From positions 35,210,585 through 35,274,584 of the forward strand of contig CM055102.1 of assembly GCA_029204225.1 (NCBI GenBank): DNA of 64,000 bases, in the 5' to 3' direction. The position numbers and the translations under genes were made by a program. Under the pieces are notes generated by a model. It did not search any database and was not told the origin of the DNA. It saw nothing but the letters and a program-made list of their open reading frames with translations. Positions 21,481 to 33,015 of the stretch are shown in pieces (within the stretch, counting starts at the first letter, position 1; the number at the start of each line of letters is the position of its first letter). The stretch is from Diphasiastrum complanatum (Eukaryota; Streptophyta; Lycopodiopsida; Lycopodiales; Lycopodiaceae).

Positions 21481-23360
21481 TAGTTACTTGAACTCCTAAT
21501 TAGCTTCGGTATGGAGGGTCCTGCTACACATTTCACTTCTATCTCAAAAGTTAAGTACGATTATTTTAAAGGGACTACTTTCGATGATGCAGATAGCTAC
21601 ATCTTGCAATTTGAGTCAATTGCTAATGCAAATAATGAGGGAACTGATGTAGATAAACTACGAATCTTTCATGGTCTGCTATGAAAGCAGGCGTGCATAT
21701 GGTACAGTCAAGTTGGACCAGGCCGTGTAGGAGCCTGGTTACTACTGAAAGATGCATTTTTGAACCAGTTCAAAGAAATCGGTTACAAATCTAGAATTCT
21801 CAGACGTCTGAACAATGTTCAGAAGAAGACTAAAGAATCCCTTCGCAAATATACACAAAAGGTTAAAAATCTTATAGGAAAACTAACCGGTGTATATCCC
21901 ATTGATATGCAAATCGAATGGTTTTTGGCTGGTTTACCACCAAAGATTGATCGGTATTTCAGACAAGGGGACATGACCTCCTTAGCAGCAGTAATAGCTA
22001 GTGCCGAAAATTTTGAGACCTCGAAACTAGCACGAAAGCGACGATCAACAAAAAGATCTCGTAAGTCTAAAGCTGATTCTAGTGACAGTGATGATGCTTC
22101 AGATTGTGATCAAGTACCAGTTCTTCAAGCTCGAAGTCCAAAAGCAGTGATTCATCAGAATCAGAAGCTGATAAAGGAGAAAGAAAGAATAAACGATGAT
22201 CCAAGCGATAGGACGACACAAAAACCATCGAGGATAAGTCATCATCTTCTAAAGTTGAAAAGCTTTGGAAGAGTAATATGGCTGACCTTAATAAAAAGTT
22301 TAATGACTTGAAAGTGCAGATCTCTGAAGTTGCAGACAAAAGACCAAAAGCATCTTCTTCCAACTCAGGAATGTGGTGTACGAAATGTGGAACTTCTGGA
22401 CATACTAAGGAAGACTGCACCACTGTGAAAGTATATTGAAGATCTTGCCCAGGAGGTACTTTTTATTTTCTAGAATGATGTGACTACTAACTATGTTCAG
22501 GGTACTGCAGCATCAGCCCAGCAGCATAGACCAAAGTTTGCACCAAGAAGACATAATCCTCTTGAATTTGTTGGAACAGCAAAGTCTCAAACTGCGACTA
22601 AACCAATGTCGGTCAACTGTTACAACTGCGGAGAGTCGGGACATTTTTTTCTAACTGTCCTCAACCACGAAAGCCGATCGGTTATGTACCGTTATGCTCG
22701 AACTGTAGAGAGCCTAGCCACAAGTATCCTGATTGCCCTCAGCTGCAGAAGCCGCGACCCAAATATCAGTATGTAGCAACAGCAGCTGCTGCAGACTCAA
22801 AAGCAAAAGCTTCAACTGATGTTGTTGTGCAGAGGATTGACATTATTGAAGGAAAATTGGTGAAGACAAAAGACCAATTTTGGCCAAGTGATGTGGAGAA
22901 GATATTCAAGTCACAACGAGAAGCAAAGGCTCCTCGAAACCCGAACATAAACCTTCAACGAAACATAGGAAGTCTTCAAAGAATAAATCTTCTAGCAAGT
23001 CAACGAACAAATCTACGATTAAAGAAGATCTTAAAGATGACCCCGACTATGACCACGATGCTGCAAAATTATTTGCAAAAGATATCTCAGCAGAAGCAAA
23101 AGAAATTATCAACACTGAACTTCAATCAGCTGCTGCAGAGAAGGTGGTCACTTTCGAGGAAGGGGACGACGAAATCACGAAGACTAAATTGTCTAGTGCT
23201 ATTATTGACAAGCCAATCTCGCAATAAAAATGAAGGACTATGACATCGTGACTGATATTGGATCTCTTCGTCCGAACATCACTTTTGAGCAGCTGTTGAC
23301 AGATAACACTTATTACAGAAAGCAACTGAAAGGTCTTTCTGCCCCCTAAAAGAAGAAAAA
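21481..23360 (+). pseudogene. Gypsy-type gag of a separate family (Gy-I)
   Basis: Reading frames with stops give the gag fold: GTTFDDADSYILQFESIA near 21580, FLNQFKEIGYKSRILRRL at 21755, YPIDMQIEWFLAGLPPKID near 21895-21950, then a basic/serine-rich tail and knuckles CTKCGTSGHTKEDC (22380), CYNCGESGHFF (22619) and CSNCREPSHKYPDC (about 22700-22735). Stops sit near 21680, 21730, 22310 and 22438. It is not close to the Gy-A gag. The Lys-rich region 22900-23240 precedes the protease. No RT, RNase H or integrase follows, so this module is non-autonomous or truncated. Confidence 0.8.
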
Positions 23361-23367
23361 AGTTTCT

Positions 23368-23874
23368 TTGCCAGATGCTGGTGTTTTGTTTATTGATTTA
23401 GGTGATCTTGGTGCACCTAAAATTGATGTTACCATTGCGGGATGCCTGATTGAAAAAGTGCCAATAAACTCTGGTTCTAGCATGAACATAATAACAAAAG
23501 ACACAGCTCATGCTTTGGGGCTTACTGACATTCAACCGACACAGCGAAATATCAAGTTAGCTTATTCGACACGACGAAAACCTGTTCGAGAACTGAAGGA
23601 TGTCACTGTTTACATTCAAGCCAAGTCTTTTACAACGATTTTCATAGTTATCAAACCACTTGGTTTGTCATCTTATTCTGTGCTGATTGGACGGCCCTGG
23701 CTTTATCAATCGAACGCAAGTGTTCATTGGATATCTAGAGAGTTGAGATTTCAAACTACTGAGACCAATAATCGAGGTAAGCCAGCAGAACAAATAATCA
23801 CCTGGACTCGTGACAAATATGAAGGTGAACCTCCTTTGTCTGACACTAGTTTGTTAGTTGATATTTTTGCATGA
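23368..23874 (+). pseudogene. Gy-I aspartic protease domain
   Basis: A 168-codon open stretch with the retropepsin layout: IEKVPINSGSSMNIITKD, where the active D-S/T-G is N-S-G, and YSVLIGRPWLYQSNASVHW for the second half. The Asp-to-Asn change would remove activity. It is a continuation of the gag frame region. It ends in TGA, and no pol follows. Confidence 0.8.
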
Positions 23875-24424
23875 AAAATTGGGCTAATATTGAAGTTTAA
23901 GTTTGTAATAACTGGAAAAATTGGCATGTAAAACCCGGTTATTCAAGAAAAAATTGACACAAATTTGCCTTAGAACTAGGTCCCAGCCCGTTCCTCAAGT
24001 GGCTAGACGTAGTTTAAAAGTAAGAAATTGACTTTTCAAAAAAATCGTCAAAAATATTTTGTGGTCAAGTTTTGTAAGACCGAGCCAAAAGTGTCGGTCC
24101 ACCTAGAATTGGGTCCCACCCTAAATGAGGCTAGAGCAATTTTGCGGCCTTAGAAATGGCCGATAAATATTTTACGGCTTTTCAAAAAAAATGGCCAATT
24201 GTTAAAAAAATAGCCGGTATAACCGTGCTAAAATCTCACCATGTACTGAGTCCATTTTTAGTAATATATGATCACTCAATGTATTTTTTAGGGAAACCAT
24301 GTTGTCGTGGGAGCCCTAGTCATGAATGCCCAAAAAGTCAACCATAGAAGAAAAAATTGAAAAAGAAAAGTTTCGGGTAAAAACGGGACCGAAAAATATG
24401 GATTCAGTGTAAGGAGTCATAGAA
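23875..24424. other. Noncoding stretch after Gy-I protease
   Basis: A/T-rich with repeats of an 'aaaatggcc' type phrase. No gene seen. A polypurine-like run (24340-24375) precedes the LTR but not directly. Confidence 0.4.
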
Positions 24425-26459
24425 TGGTATGGAATTCTCATGCTTAGTTTCGTTTGATGCATGCTCATGATAAGTTGAGACCTTTTAGCTTGTGTGTGCT
24501 GGTGATTTTCATGTAGGTATAGTTTTGGATCATGAGCTGAGAGTTCCCATTAATCAAAGTATCATGCTTTATGTCGTTCCATTCTCAAAAGATTGCACAA
24601 GAGAGAGCTCATTGTAGAACTGTCGCATTATAAGATTGTTGGTAGCCATGCTTGCATTTGTTGATTACTTGAAGGTTGGAGTGTTTGATTTGTTTGGAGA
24701 GAGAGAGTGTGTGTGTGATAGAGAGTGTGAGTGATGGGTTGCTGATTGTTTAGCCATTATATCCTTTTGGCCTGTTTTTTTTTTTTACAAACTTGCGGTT
24801 CAGTTTGCTCTCAACTGAGTCGTTAACTCTCGAATCGCACCGTCCATATTTTAGAAACTTTGATTGTCTTCCTTTTCTCTTTTTACACCAATTCGATCGG
24901 ACATGCTCAAAGTGGAGAAAACTGCATCAACATGCCTAGCTCTGACTTTTTGCTACAAGGTTCATGACTAGAGTTTCCAAACATTCTGGCTACCTAATTG
25001 CACATTGAGGTGAGTTTTTCTGACTCTAACTTTCTTTCTAGTCATTTCAGTTTCATGAAAGCTTTGTTTGTAAGTTTTTAAGTTAAATCGAAATGGGATA
25101 CGAAATCGTGTTATGCATAGTGAAGGGACTTGTAAGCAATTTTTGCAATAGAATACGTGCAATGCCAGTGCTTTGGTGTACAATCTTTTCGCTATATTGG
25201 ATTTAGACTAGCATTGAGTCACGTCACCATACGGTGATTTAAGGTTGGTGGTCCTTACTTTCTTATGCCATATTACCTGGAATTAACAAATGTAAGGATT
25301 GGTAGAACGCTTGATGAAATGTTGTCTCATTGTGTGAAGTTTCTAGAATTACCAAAATTTTGAATGTTGTTCCACTCGTGTCGTTCTATGTGCTATAACT
25401 TGCATCATAAAAGCATCTCTCTTGTGGATAAAAAGCAAGTAGTTGGTAGATGCTACTCAATTCGCATTAATAGTCATTATAAGCTAACCTACTATTACTA
25501 TGCTATTTGAAGTTCTCAAGTTGTGAAGCGTTTTTTCCGTTTTTGTCAATTATGAAGCATGTCAACTGGACCCGACCTCTGTGAAACACCAGAGCGGACA
25601 GTCCACCATCCGTGGTTGAAAAACACTACCTTGGTTAAAGTGTCACACTAGTTACACTCGTCGTCGGTACTGTCTAGCAAAATACCTAGACCCGACGACC
25701 GGTGAAAATACCACTGCTTATCAAATAAAGCGGTGCGTATAACTTGCACCCCACGAGCACTCTATACAGCCAGGAGAAAATAACAAAAAAGACTAAGACC
25801 CACTCATATCAGTTTCACGAGAACTAGTTTTTCCTAACGTTTCTCGTACGACCTTTTAAGGGCACGGTCTTACCTAGTGAGAACCACGTGATCTTAAAGG
25901 CACATACTTACCCGTTGTGGCCTACATTCATAATCTAAAAGCTAAAGGCACAATCCTAAAACCTAAAGGTAGTGTCCTAATCTTGAGGGACTAATCCCTA
26001 AGGGGATAGGGACAAGTTCTTAGGACTCAACAGATGGTATCCTAAAGTGAAGGCATAAGGATAGTACCTTAAGATATCAGGGTAGGGTATGGAATTTTAG
26101 TGAACTAAGGATGCCCTAAATCACATCTCCCAAAGGCCATTTGAATGTCGACGAACATACTGCTAGCGAGATCATGGCACGAATTAGCAACTAGGGGTTT
26201 TTATAGAACCGTGACCCTAGAAAGCTAGTGAATCATTGCACCAAAAGTGCTAGCACACCCCCTCCTTACAGTTATACTTCGGAGAGCCTGGAAAACTCTT
26301 ATTGGCTCTGGAGCATGGGGTAACAGAGGAAGCCCCCAGGATTGGATGTGACAGTACCTCCGTTACTCATGTAGGACATACCACTGTCAATAGTGGTGCC
26401 CCTTGACTTTTTTAGGACTTTTTGGCTGGACCAATCCCCTATCGAAAATGGCCCTAACA
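24425..26459 (+). repeat. 2.0-kb gypsy LTR (plus orientation)
   Basis: Starts TGGTATGGAATTC and ends GGCCCTAACA. An inverted, well-matched copy is at 35076-37026. It is followed by a primer-binding-like TTGGTGCGTCTGCTGG, so this is the 5' LTR of an element whose body is mostly gone. It could also be the 3' LTR of Gy-I; no duplication of five bases across 24420-24424 and 26460-26464 is visible. Confidence 0.75.
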
Positions 26460-27126
26460 TTGGTGCGTCTGCTGGAAGGAATTTGATAATGGGCTATTGT
26501 TTGAAGGGCGATTATCTATACATAGGGCTGTGAACTATACGGATTAGCCATTTGTGGGTTGCTTATGTTATTTGACCCGCCAGATGATTAACATTGGTGC
26601 ATCTGCCGGGAGTTACATGATAAGAGAATAGTGTTTGGAGGGTAGTCATACTACCAATGGTCTACAGATTTCATGCGTCTCAGATTGCATGTGTTGTGAA
26701 CAATTCTACTGTTTAGACCGTCAGCCCCAAGCTAGCATGTCTGTGCAATCTAAAAATCAGTATCGTGTTACTACAAATCAAAGTGGTTAGCATCACACAG
26801 TGATGTATGCTGATCCCACAAATAGAATATTCATCTTAGGGCCTTGTCAATTATAGCATTATGTTGTCGCTGCTAGTTGCCACTTGTTGATTGGTCCATT
26901 ATGCAGGTTGACTCACCAGACGCATGACATTTGTACGATATGAGGTTTACTATGAAGCCAAAGGTTAAGGTTAGACCACTAGCTCCGAAACCAGAAGCAA
27001 AAACCGATCACATCGTCCGAAATACAACACCACCCTATGTTCCCCCAACACTAGCATCCAAGAAAGATGGCACTTGGTATGCAGCACCGATGAATACTAT
27101 GCAGGCATCTACAGCCCTATAAAAAT
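26460..27126 (+). other. Leader after the 2-kb LTR, with a duplicated primer-binding-like block
   Basis: TTGGTGCGTCTGCTGG (26460) recurs as TTGGTGCATCTGCCGG (about 26592). The next 60-70 bases are also similar, so the block is a direct duplication of about 130 bp. A short frame at 26931-27122 (MKPKVKVRPLAPKPEAK) might be a gag start, but is too short to be sure. Confidence 0.5.
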
Positions 27127-29310
27127 AGGCTATAAAAATCTCGGCAAAGGCTTCTGGGGATCTGAACCTATCAGGCAAATGTTTTCTAGGTCTGACGAAG
27201 GATGAACCTTCACCCAGGAGGGTTTTTTGCCTAGGTACTGTCATAAATGTATTTTTTCACAATCTGAACCTATGGACAGCCTAATTTTAATATTTTAAGA
27301 TCATCTAGCAGGTCAGCGAAGGTTCATAATGAGGTTAAGATGCTCGGCGAAGGTTCCCAAAATGGCATATCAGTGATACTTCGCCTAACTCAAAAATTGG
27401 GTTTTCTCTTGACAAGAACCTTCGCCCACCTCAAATTAGATAAATCTAGAGTAAGTGTACAGTACAAGAGCTCAGTGAAGGTTTCTGGTACTAAATATGC
27501 CAAATCTGACCAAAACAGTGATTTTCTAAGTTTTTTTTCCATCAAAAAATTATTGTGTTTCCTTTTTTAATGCTGATGACTTTCTAAATTTTCTAACTGT
27601 CTTTTTCCAAAAAAACTCAGCAAATTAAGTATTGAAAAACAAAAAATTGAAAAACAAATAAAATTAAAAAACCATTGAGATCAGACTTGTTGAACTAGCA
27701 AAGCAGGCTGCCAAAACTTGCGTAATCGGTTGCCATTCACCAGAGTATCAAATCGTTTTCCATTCAAGTGCTCAAGAATTATTGCGCCATAGTTCAAGAT
27801 TCTCTTCACTTTATATGGGCCTTCCCCGATAAACTTCAACTTACCCTTGATCAGCTTGGTTTTGTACATTAATGTCAGATCTCCTGCTTTCAGATCTTTT
27901 TTGTGCAATCGACGATCCCATGCCTTGCGGCGGGCTTTCTCTGCTGCTAAGACATGAACTGCCATCAATCGGGTTTCACATAATTTGTGCAACGCTTCAT
28001 GACGGAGTTGTAAAGACTTATTGTCGTTTAATCGTTCCGTTGTTGCTATGCGTAAGGATGGGATCAAAAATTCAATTGGCATGACAACATCTTGACCATA
28101 AACCAGTTGAAAAGGTGTTTGATTTGTACTATTTTTGTAAGCGGTTCTGAATGCCCATAATGCTGCATACAGTTTATGTTCCCAATCCGACCGACTCGCT
28201 TCAACTGTCTTTGTCATAATGGTGCAACGAATCTTATTGGAAGATTCAGCTTGGCCATTCCCTCTGGGATAGTAGGGTGTACTAAATCTGTGTATAACAA
28301 AAAACTCTTCCAGTAAACACCTTATTGTTTGATTAACAAAAGTGTGTACCCCGGTCACTGACAATCTCAATCGGACATCCAAATCTGATTATAATATTCT
28401 CATATAGAAACTTGGCCGTAGATTTTGCATCAGCAATTTTGATAGCTTTGGCTTCAACCCACTTGGTCATGTAATCAGTTGCTACGATAATGTATCGGCC
28501 TGAGATCCTTGCGCGGCAGGGTGAATAGGTCCAACATAATTCAGCCCCCATTTTTCAAATGGTGCTTGCGATAAAACCGGATGCAAGGGTTCATAGTTCT
28601 GTCGAGTGGGTCGTCGTGCTCGCTGGCAAACATCACATGTCTGAATAAAATTTTTAGTGTGTCCTTGTGAAGCGTAGGCCACCAACAACCTGATTGTAAA
28701 AGTTTGCGAATAGTAATATTTGTAGAGAAGTGTCCTCCACTCATGCCATCATGTGAAAACATGATTAAATTTGGTATTTCATGCGGTAAAACACACATTT
28801 GAAAAATATTATCTAATCCACGATGATACAATTGTCCTGCAATTAATTGATAAGGTTGAGCCTTATGAATCAATTGTCTCTTCTGTGTTTTTGTCAAGGA
28901 GTCATTCGGTTGTCCTAGCATCAGGTACTCAACAATATTTTTTGCCCACTCAGGTACTGCTTCAACATAGAATAACGCAGCATCTGGCAGTTCATCATCC
29001 ACTTCAGTATTAACTGGTGTAGATTCAATTCGCGAAATGTGATCGGCAGGATAATGTTGCTTGCGCTTTCGAACCACAATTTGAAAGTCAAATTCAGTCA
29101 ATAACAATAACCATCTTGCAATACGTCCAGTATTGCATGTCTTGTTTACCAAGTAAAGTAACGGTTGATGATCCGTATAAAATGCAAAGTGCGTTTCCAT
29201 GAGGTAGTGACAAAATTTTCGAATAAAAAAAATCATGGCTAATGCCTCACGTTCTATTGTTGAATAATTCTTTTCTAGATCTATAAGCTGTCTGCTTGCA
29301 AATCGTATTA
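27127..29310 (-). pseudogene. Gypsy fragment Gy-C: RNase H, integrase and following spacer
   Basis: Minus strand. RNase H tail near 29100-29310 (FYTDHQPLLYLVN), a spacer, the integrase HHCC finger (SHDGMSGGHFSTN, GCWWPTLHKDT), the core with D, D and E (KWVEAKAIKIADAK, IEIVSDRGTHF, GNGQAESSNK) and the C-terminal region ending near 27681. Frameshifts occur near 28340-28360, 28500-28550 and 28650. The spacer 27127-27680 carries CGAAGGTT words. It is truncated at 29310, where the next sequence is the CACTA fragment. Same family as Gy-A and Gy-D. Confidence 0.85.
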
Positions 29311-29514
29311 GGTTCAGCCCAATCACACTCCTATGGATTGCATCCTCCACCATGAGGAGGCCTTACCCAAAGCAAAAAATTGACGAAATTCACTTTTTTT
29401 TTCCTGGAACGTTGCGCCAGCTAGAATAGCTGAACTAACGATTTATCCAGTCATCAACTTCCGAGCTTTTACACATCAGAAAATTTTCAGCTGTAAGCCC
29501 AAGTTGAAAATGCA
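29311..29514. other. Junction stretch between Gy-C and the CACTA remnant
   Basis: Intron-like, T-rich sequence with no assigned coding content. The left terminal inverted repeat of the CACTA element is missing here. Confidence 0.35.
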
Positions 29515-30710
29515 ATGGCTATTTATAGATTGAATAGATTTTGCATTCAATCTCGTAGAGTATGCGATGGAGAAGAAGATCCACGAATGAACAGTGTGGT
29601 TCTTGAAGGAAAAGGCACAATCTTTTACCTTGATTCAATAATGCGTCATCAAGCTCATGTATGTATCTTGGACAACTCAACAATCATCGAAGAATGGAAG
29701 AGGTAATCAACTAGCTAATTGACCACCATATTTTGCAATAATACAAGTTTTCATTCTTTACCTTGTCTTTTTTAGACATCATTGAAAAAAATCATATAAT
29801 GTGTTTGTTATATTAACAGGAAATTTGAAAAAGATATTGCTATGTTGCAAAAGAAAAGGACTAAAGAGGCCATCAACTTCGATTACAATGCAAATGATTT
29901 TCCAAAATGGCTCTTGAAAAAGGTTTTTTCTACTTTATGTTCTGAACATGATATTTCGAAGTTCTAACGTTTCATTTATTTTCACGCTTTGTCATGGAAT
30001 TAATATAATTAGCTATTTTTTCTTTTGAATACTAGGTAAATGAACTTCATGAAGCAGGCGAGATGCTGGATTCCATGTTGATTGATTTGGCAATAGGACC
30101 AAAGCACCGTGCAACATCATATTCAGGTCTCTGGGTGAATGGCTATCATTTTCGTACTAGGGATGAAGATTTGAGTAAAGTAACTCAAGACAGTGGTATT
30201 ACCGCATGCTTTACAACTTGGAGCCGCAGTAGTGTGAGAGATAGAAATCCTATTTCAACCAATCTTCGTAATTTTGGATGGATTTGCAAAATTTTGGAAA
30301 TTGAATATGGTTTCAATTCAGTTATTCTTCTTTACGATAAATGGGTGAAACCAAATATAGCCGGAAAGCATGCAAGCATGAGAACGGACAACAATGGTTT
30401 TTGCTTGATAGCTGTAACAAAAACACTCTGACAAACTAGCATGAAAAATCAGCCATTTATTATGTTTGAGCAAGTGCAACAAGTGTTTTATGTCCAAGAC
30501 CCGATGGCAATGAATTGGAATGTTGTATTGCATCATTATGCTAGGGGAACACGTGATGGTAAGGATGGAAATAATGTCATGGATTTTTCATTGGTCGAGG
30601 ACTTTTGCATGACATCAGTAGATCTTATCGTGGATGAAGAGGATTGTACATCTCATGTAATTATTGTTGAAGGACATGTTATCGATCTCCTCACAAGATC
30701 CCCAAAGTAG
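29515..30710 (+). pseudogene. CACTA (En/Spm) transposase C-terminal part with DUF4216-like domain
   Basis: Three exons are inferred: one ending at 29702, 29820-29922, and 30036-30710. Introns have GT/AG ends and matching phases (arginine codon split at the first junction). The last exon reads YSGLWVNGYHFRT, TQDSGITACF, ILEIEYGF-x-VILLYDKWV and, after one TGA at about 30429, FIMFEQVQQVFYVQDP. This is the pattern of the DUF4216 domain found downstream of the TNP2 transposase in plant CACTA elements. A single TGA is the only break in the last exon. The catalytic part is absent from this copy. Confidence 0.82.
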
Positions 30711-30959
30711 TGATGATTTAGAGACAGAGTGATTTCGAAATTAAATGTACTTTGCAGATATCTGTGTAACTATTTTATCTAAGAAATTCAAAACTATTTT
30801 CCCTATTGATTATAGTAATGTTAGCACACTGTGCAATCATTAAGGGTTTTTTTAACAACTCACATGTTATCAAAACTCGTATATATAGATCCAATACATG
30901 CATATTTTCAAACATTAATGTATGTACGTACGTAGCTATATGTGTATCAAGCAATCATA

Positions 30960-31481
30960 AAGTTTAATCCATATGCTGCCATGTCTAAAAATTGCGAAAT
31001 TGTTTTTCGCAGTTTTCTCTACGATTCCTACTACGACGAGAGAAATTGCGAAACATTGTTTGCAATTTTTTCTGCAATTTCTGTCGCGAAAGTTTTTCGC
31101 AATTTCTGCCATGGCCTAAAAATTGCAGAAATTTGTTTCTGCAATTTTGTCTGCAATTTTCACCACGACGGAAGAAATTGTAGAAAATTTTCTGCAATGT
31201 TTTTGCAATTTCTGTCGCAGAGACATTTTTCACAATTTCGGCCATGGTCAAAATTGCGAAAAATCTTTTTCGCACTTTTTTTCGCAATTTCTATGATGAC
31301 GACAAAAATTGCAGAAGTTTTTTGCAATTTATTCCGTCATTTCTGCCATCGCGGTGGAAATTGCGACAATTTTTTGCAATTTCTGCCATATAAGTATAAA
31401 TTGCAAAAAAAAATTCGCGATTTTTCGGCTTTCTGCAATTTTGACCAAAACAAATTGCAAAAACAAATTTTCTGCAATATT
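30960..31481 (+). repeat. CACTA subterminal repeat array
   Basis: Dense direct and inverted copies of an 'aaattgcgaaa / tttctgcaattt' motif, about 10-12 bp each, spaced through 520 bp up to the terminal inverted repeat. Such arrays are binding sites for the second CACTA protein in En/Spm. They make chance open frames on both strands. Confidence 0.85.
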
Positions 31482-31501
31482 TGTCACATTTTCTTGTAGT
31501 G
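31482..31501 (-). mobile_element. Right terminal inverted repeat of the CACTA element
   Basis: Reverse complement begins CACTACAAGAAAATGTGACA, the family's hallmark end. It fixes the element end at 31501. The following TTG would be one side of the 3-bp target duplication. Confidence 0.88.
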
Positions 31502-32479
31502 TTGAATGATTGATCCATAGCTTGGAGGCTAGATCCGTTCGATCTAGATTGGTTGGGTTGGTTTGTCCACCATCAGGTTCCCTTGTGTTGCTTGTGATTG
31601 GCATGCTTAGAATAGGATCCCTGGATTTAGGACTTTATATTGGTATCAGAGCCAATTCTGAACATGCTTTTGCCATTGATTTGTGTTCAAGAGAAATCTT
31701 GAATTGTGGGGATTTTTCCATTGTGTGATATGGAATCTTGACACTTTTTCGAGAATTCAATGGAGTATGCAACGAAGTGGTGAAAGTGCAGATTATTCTT
31801 CCCTGGTGACTTTTTACAGGTTTTGCATGAGGATTTTTTATGGAGTTGCAGATTTTTGTGGCATTTTCCAGCAAACTAACGGTGGTTTGCAGGTTAATGA
31901 GCCAGTAAGGCCATCATTGTGGTGGTTTGGGTCATTTTGAAGACCATTCTGTGTGAAGAATGGCTAAACCTGCAAATTCTTAGTTCAAAGGAAAATTGGG
32001 CAGCATCTACCTTGTTTTTCAGCCTTTAAGAAAACTTTTTTGTGTAGAATCTGTAAGAAGGTTGCTTATGCATGAATGAAAACATAGCAACAATGATTGC
32101 ATTCTACTTGCACCTGTTATGTGCAAGAATAGCAGTAAGTAGAGGTAGATAGCCTCTAGTTGAAACTAAGGCAAGACTAAGCTCAATTTTTTTTTTTTTA
32201 CAAAAGAGGATGCTTAGGCATGAATGTAATCAAGACACTGCAAAACCACCCTAAAAACATCTGAAATCTGCGAAAACAACACAGAGTAGTTGTGTTTTGC
32301 TTCAAGCAAATGTTTCCTCAGAAAACAATGGAGGGAACGGTTGTGTGCAGCCTCCAGTGCTGCGTTCCTCCTGCATGATGTTGAACGCCCTTCTGATGGC
32401 TAACTGCATCGGTTATCTACATGGTAAAAGGTGGAGGGGTGGCGCACGGTGGAGGGGTGGCCCCTCCATTTCTCTCGGC

Positions 32480-32480
<1 letters not shown>
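31502..32480 (+). other. Unassigned region with a methionine-tRNA primer-binding-like site
   Basis: TGGTATCAGAGC occurs at 31641-31652, as at the start of Co-H, Co-G and Co-K, so 31502-31640 may be the tail of a copia LTR and the rest its leader. The bases just before (TTTATAT) do not end in CA, and no second LTR was found. No gene recognised. Confidence 0.4.

Positions 32481-32486
<6 letters not shown>

Positions 32487-32543
<57 letters not shown>
32487..32543. repeat. (TC)n microsatellite
   Basis: Uninterrupted dinucleotide run of 57 bp, about 50 bp upstream of a G homopolymer. Confidence 0.98.
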
Positions 32544-32547
<4 letters not shown>

Positions 32548-32595
32548 GAATGTTGAAACTCGAGTATTTTGAGCGCGAGTTTAGGGGAGGGGGGA

Positions 32596-32617
32596 GGGGG
32601 GGGGGGGGGGGGGGGGG
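32596..32617 (+). repeat. Poly-G run of 22
   Basis: Twenty-two Gs in a row, after a G-rich lead-in (GGGGAGGGGGGA). Could form a quadruplex; also a frequent sequencing or assembly weak spot. Confidence 0.95.
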
Positions 32618-33015
32618 TAGGTGAACTCTTAGTTTAACAACAAGTTTTATTGCTGTTAATTTGTTGAGTTGTATAGCCGAGTCGGAATTTTGGGTGGAGG
32701 TGGAGGCTTGTCAATATTCTCTCGCATTTGTTTTATTTTATTTTTTAGTTTTTCATTGGCATTTTAGTCATTTTTGGACTATAGAAATGCAAATGGAGTT
32801 AATGTGTTTGATGAATTGTAATGGCTACTGTAGCGAAGTGAAATAGTTTCGGAATGCGTACCTTCATTTTTTCCGTATATTTGTTGCATGGATCCGTTTT
32901 GCAAAATCATTGGTATAAATTTTATAAGCATCATATTGTCCATTAAAATTTTGTTTGGGCAAGTGCTTTATCAAGAAAATTATACCCGTAATGATTTAAC
33001 CGAACGTAAATTTTT

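Noticed and set aside
26931-27122. 63-codon frame MYDMRFTMKPKVK... as a gene
   Set aside because: Short, no recognised domain; at most the start of a lost gag, so only mentioned within the leader.
29515-30710. Host gene with three exons
   Set aside because: Domain pattern is the DUF4216 part of CACTA elements, and the CACTA end follows.
30942-31499. Open frames on both strands rich in Phe, Cys and Asn
   Set aside because: They are by-products of the CACTA subterminal repeat array and end at its terminal inverted repeat.
31641-31652. TGGTATCAGAGC as a tRNA gene fragment
   Set aside because: Only the 3'-end complement is present, as in the three copia primer sites; no cloverleaf.
32297-32624. 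Open frames with long Ser-Leu runs
   Set aside because: The runs are translated (TC)n; no protein similarity outside them.
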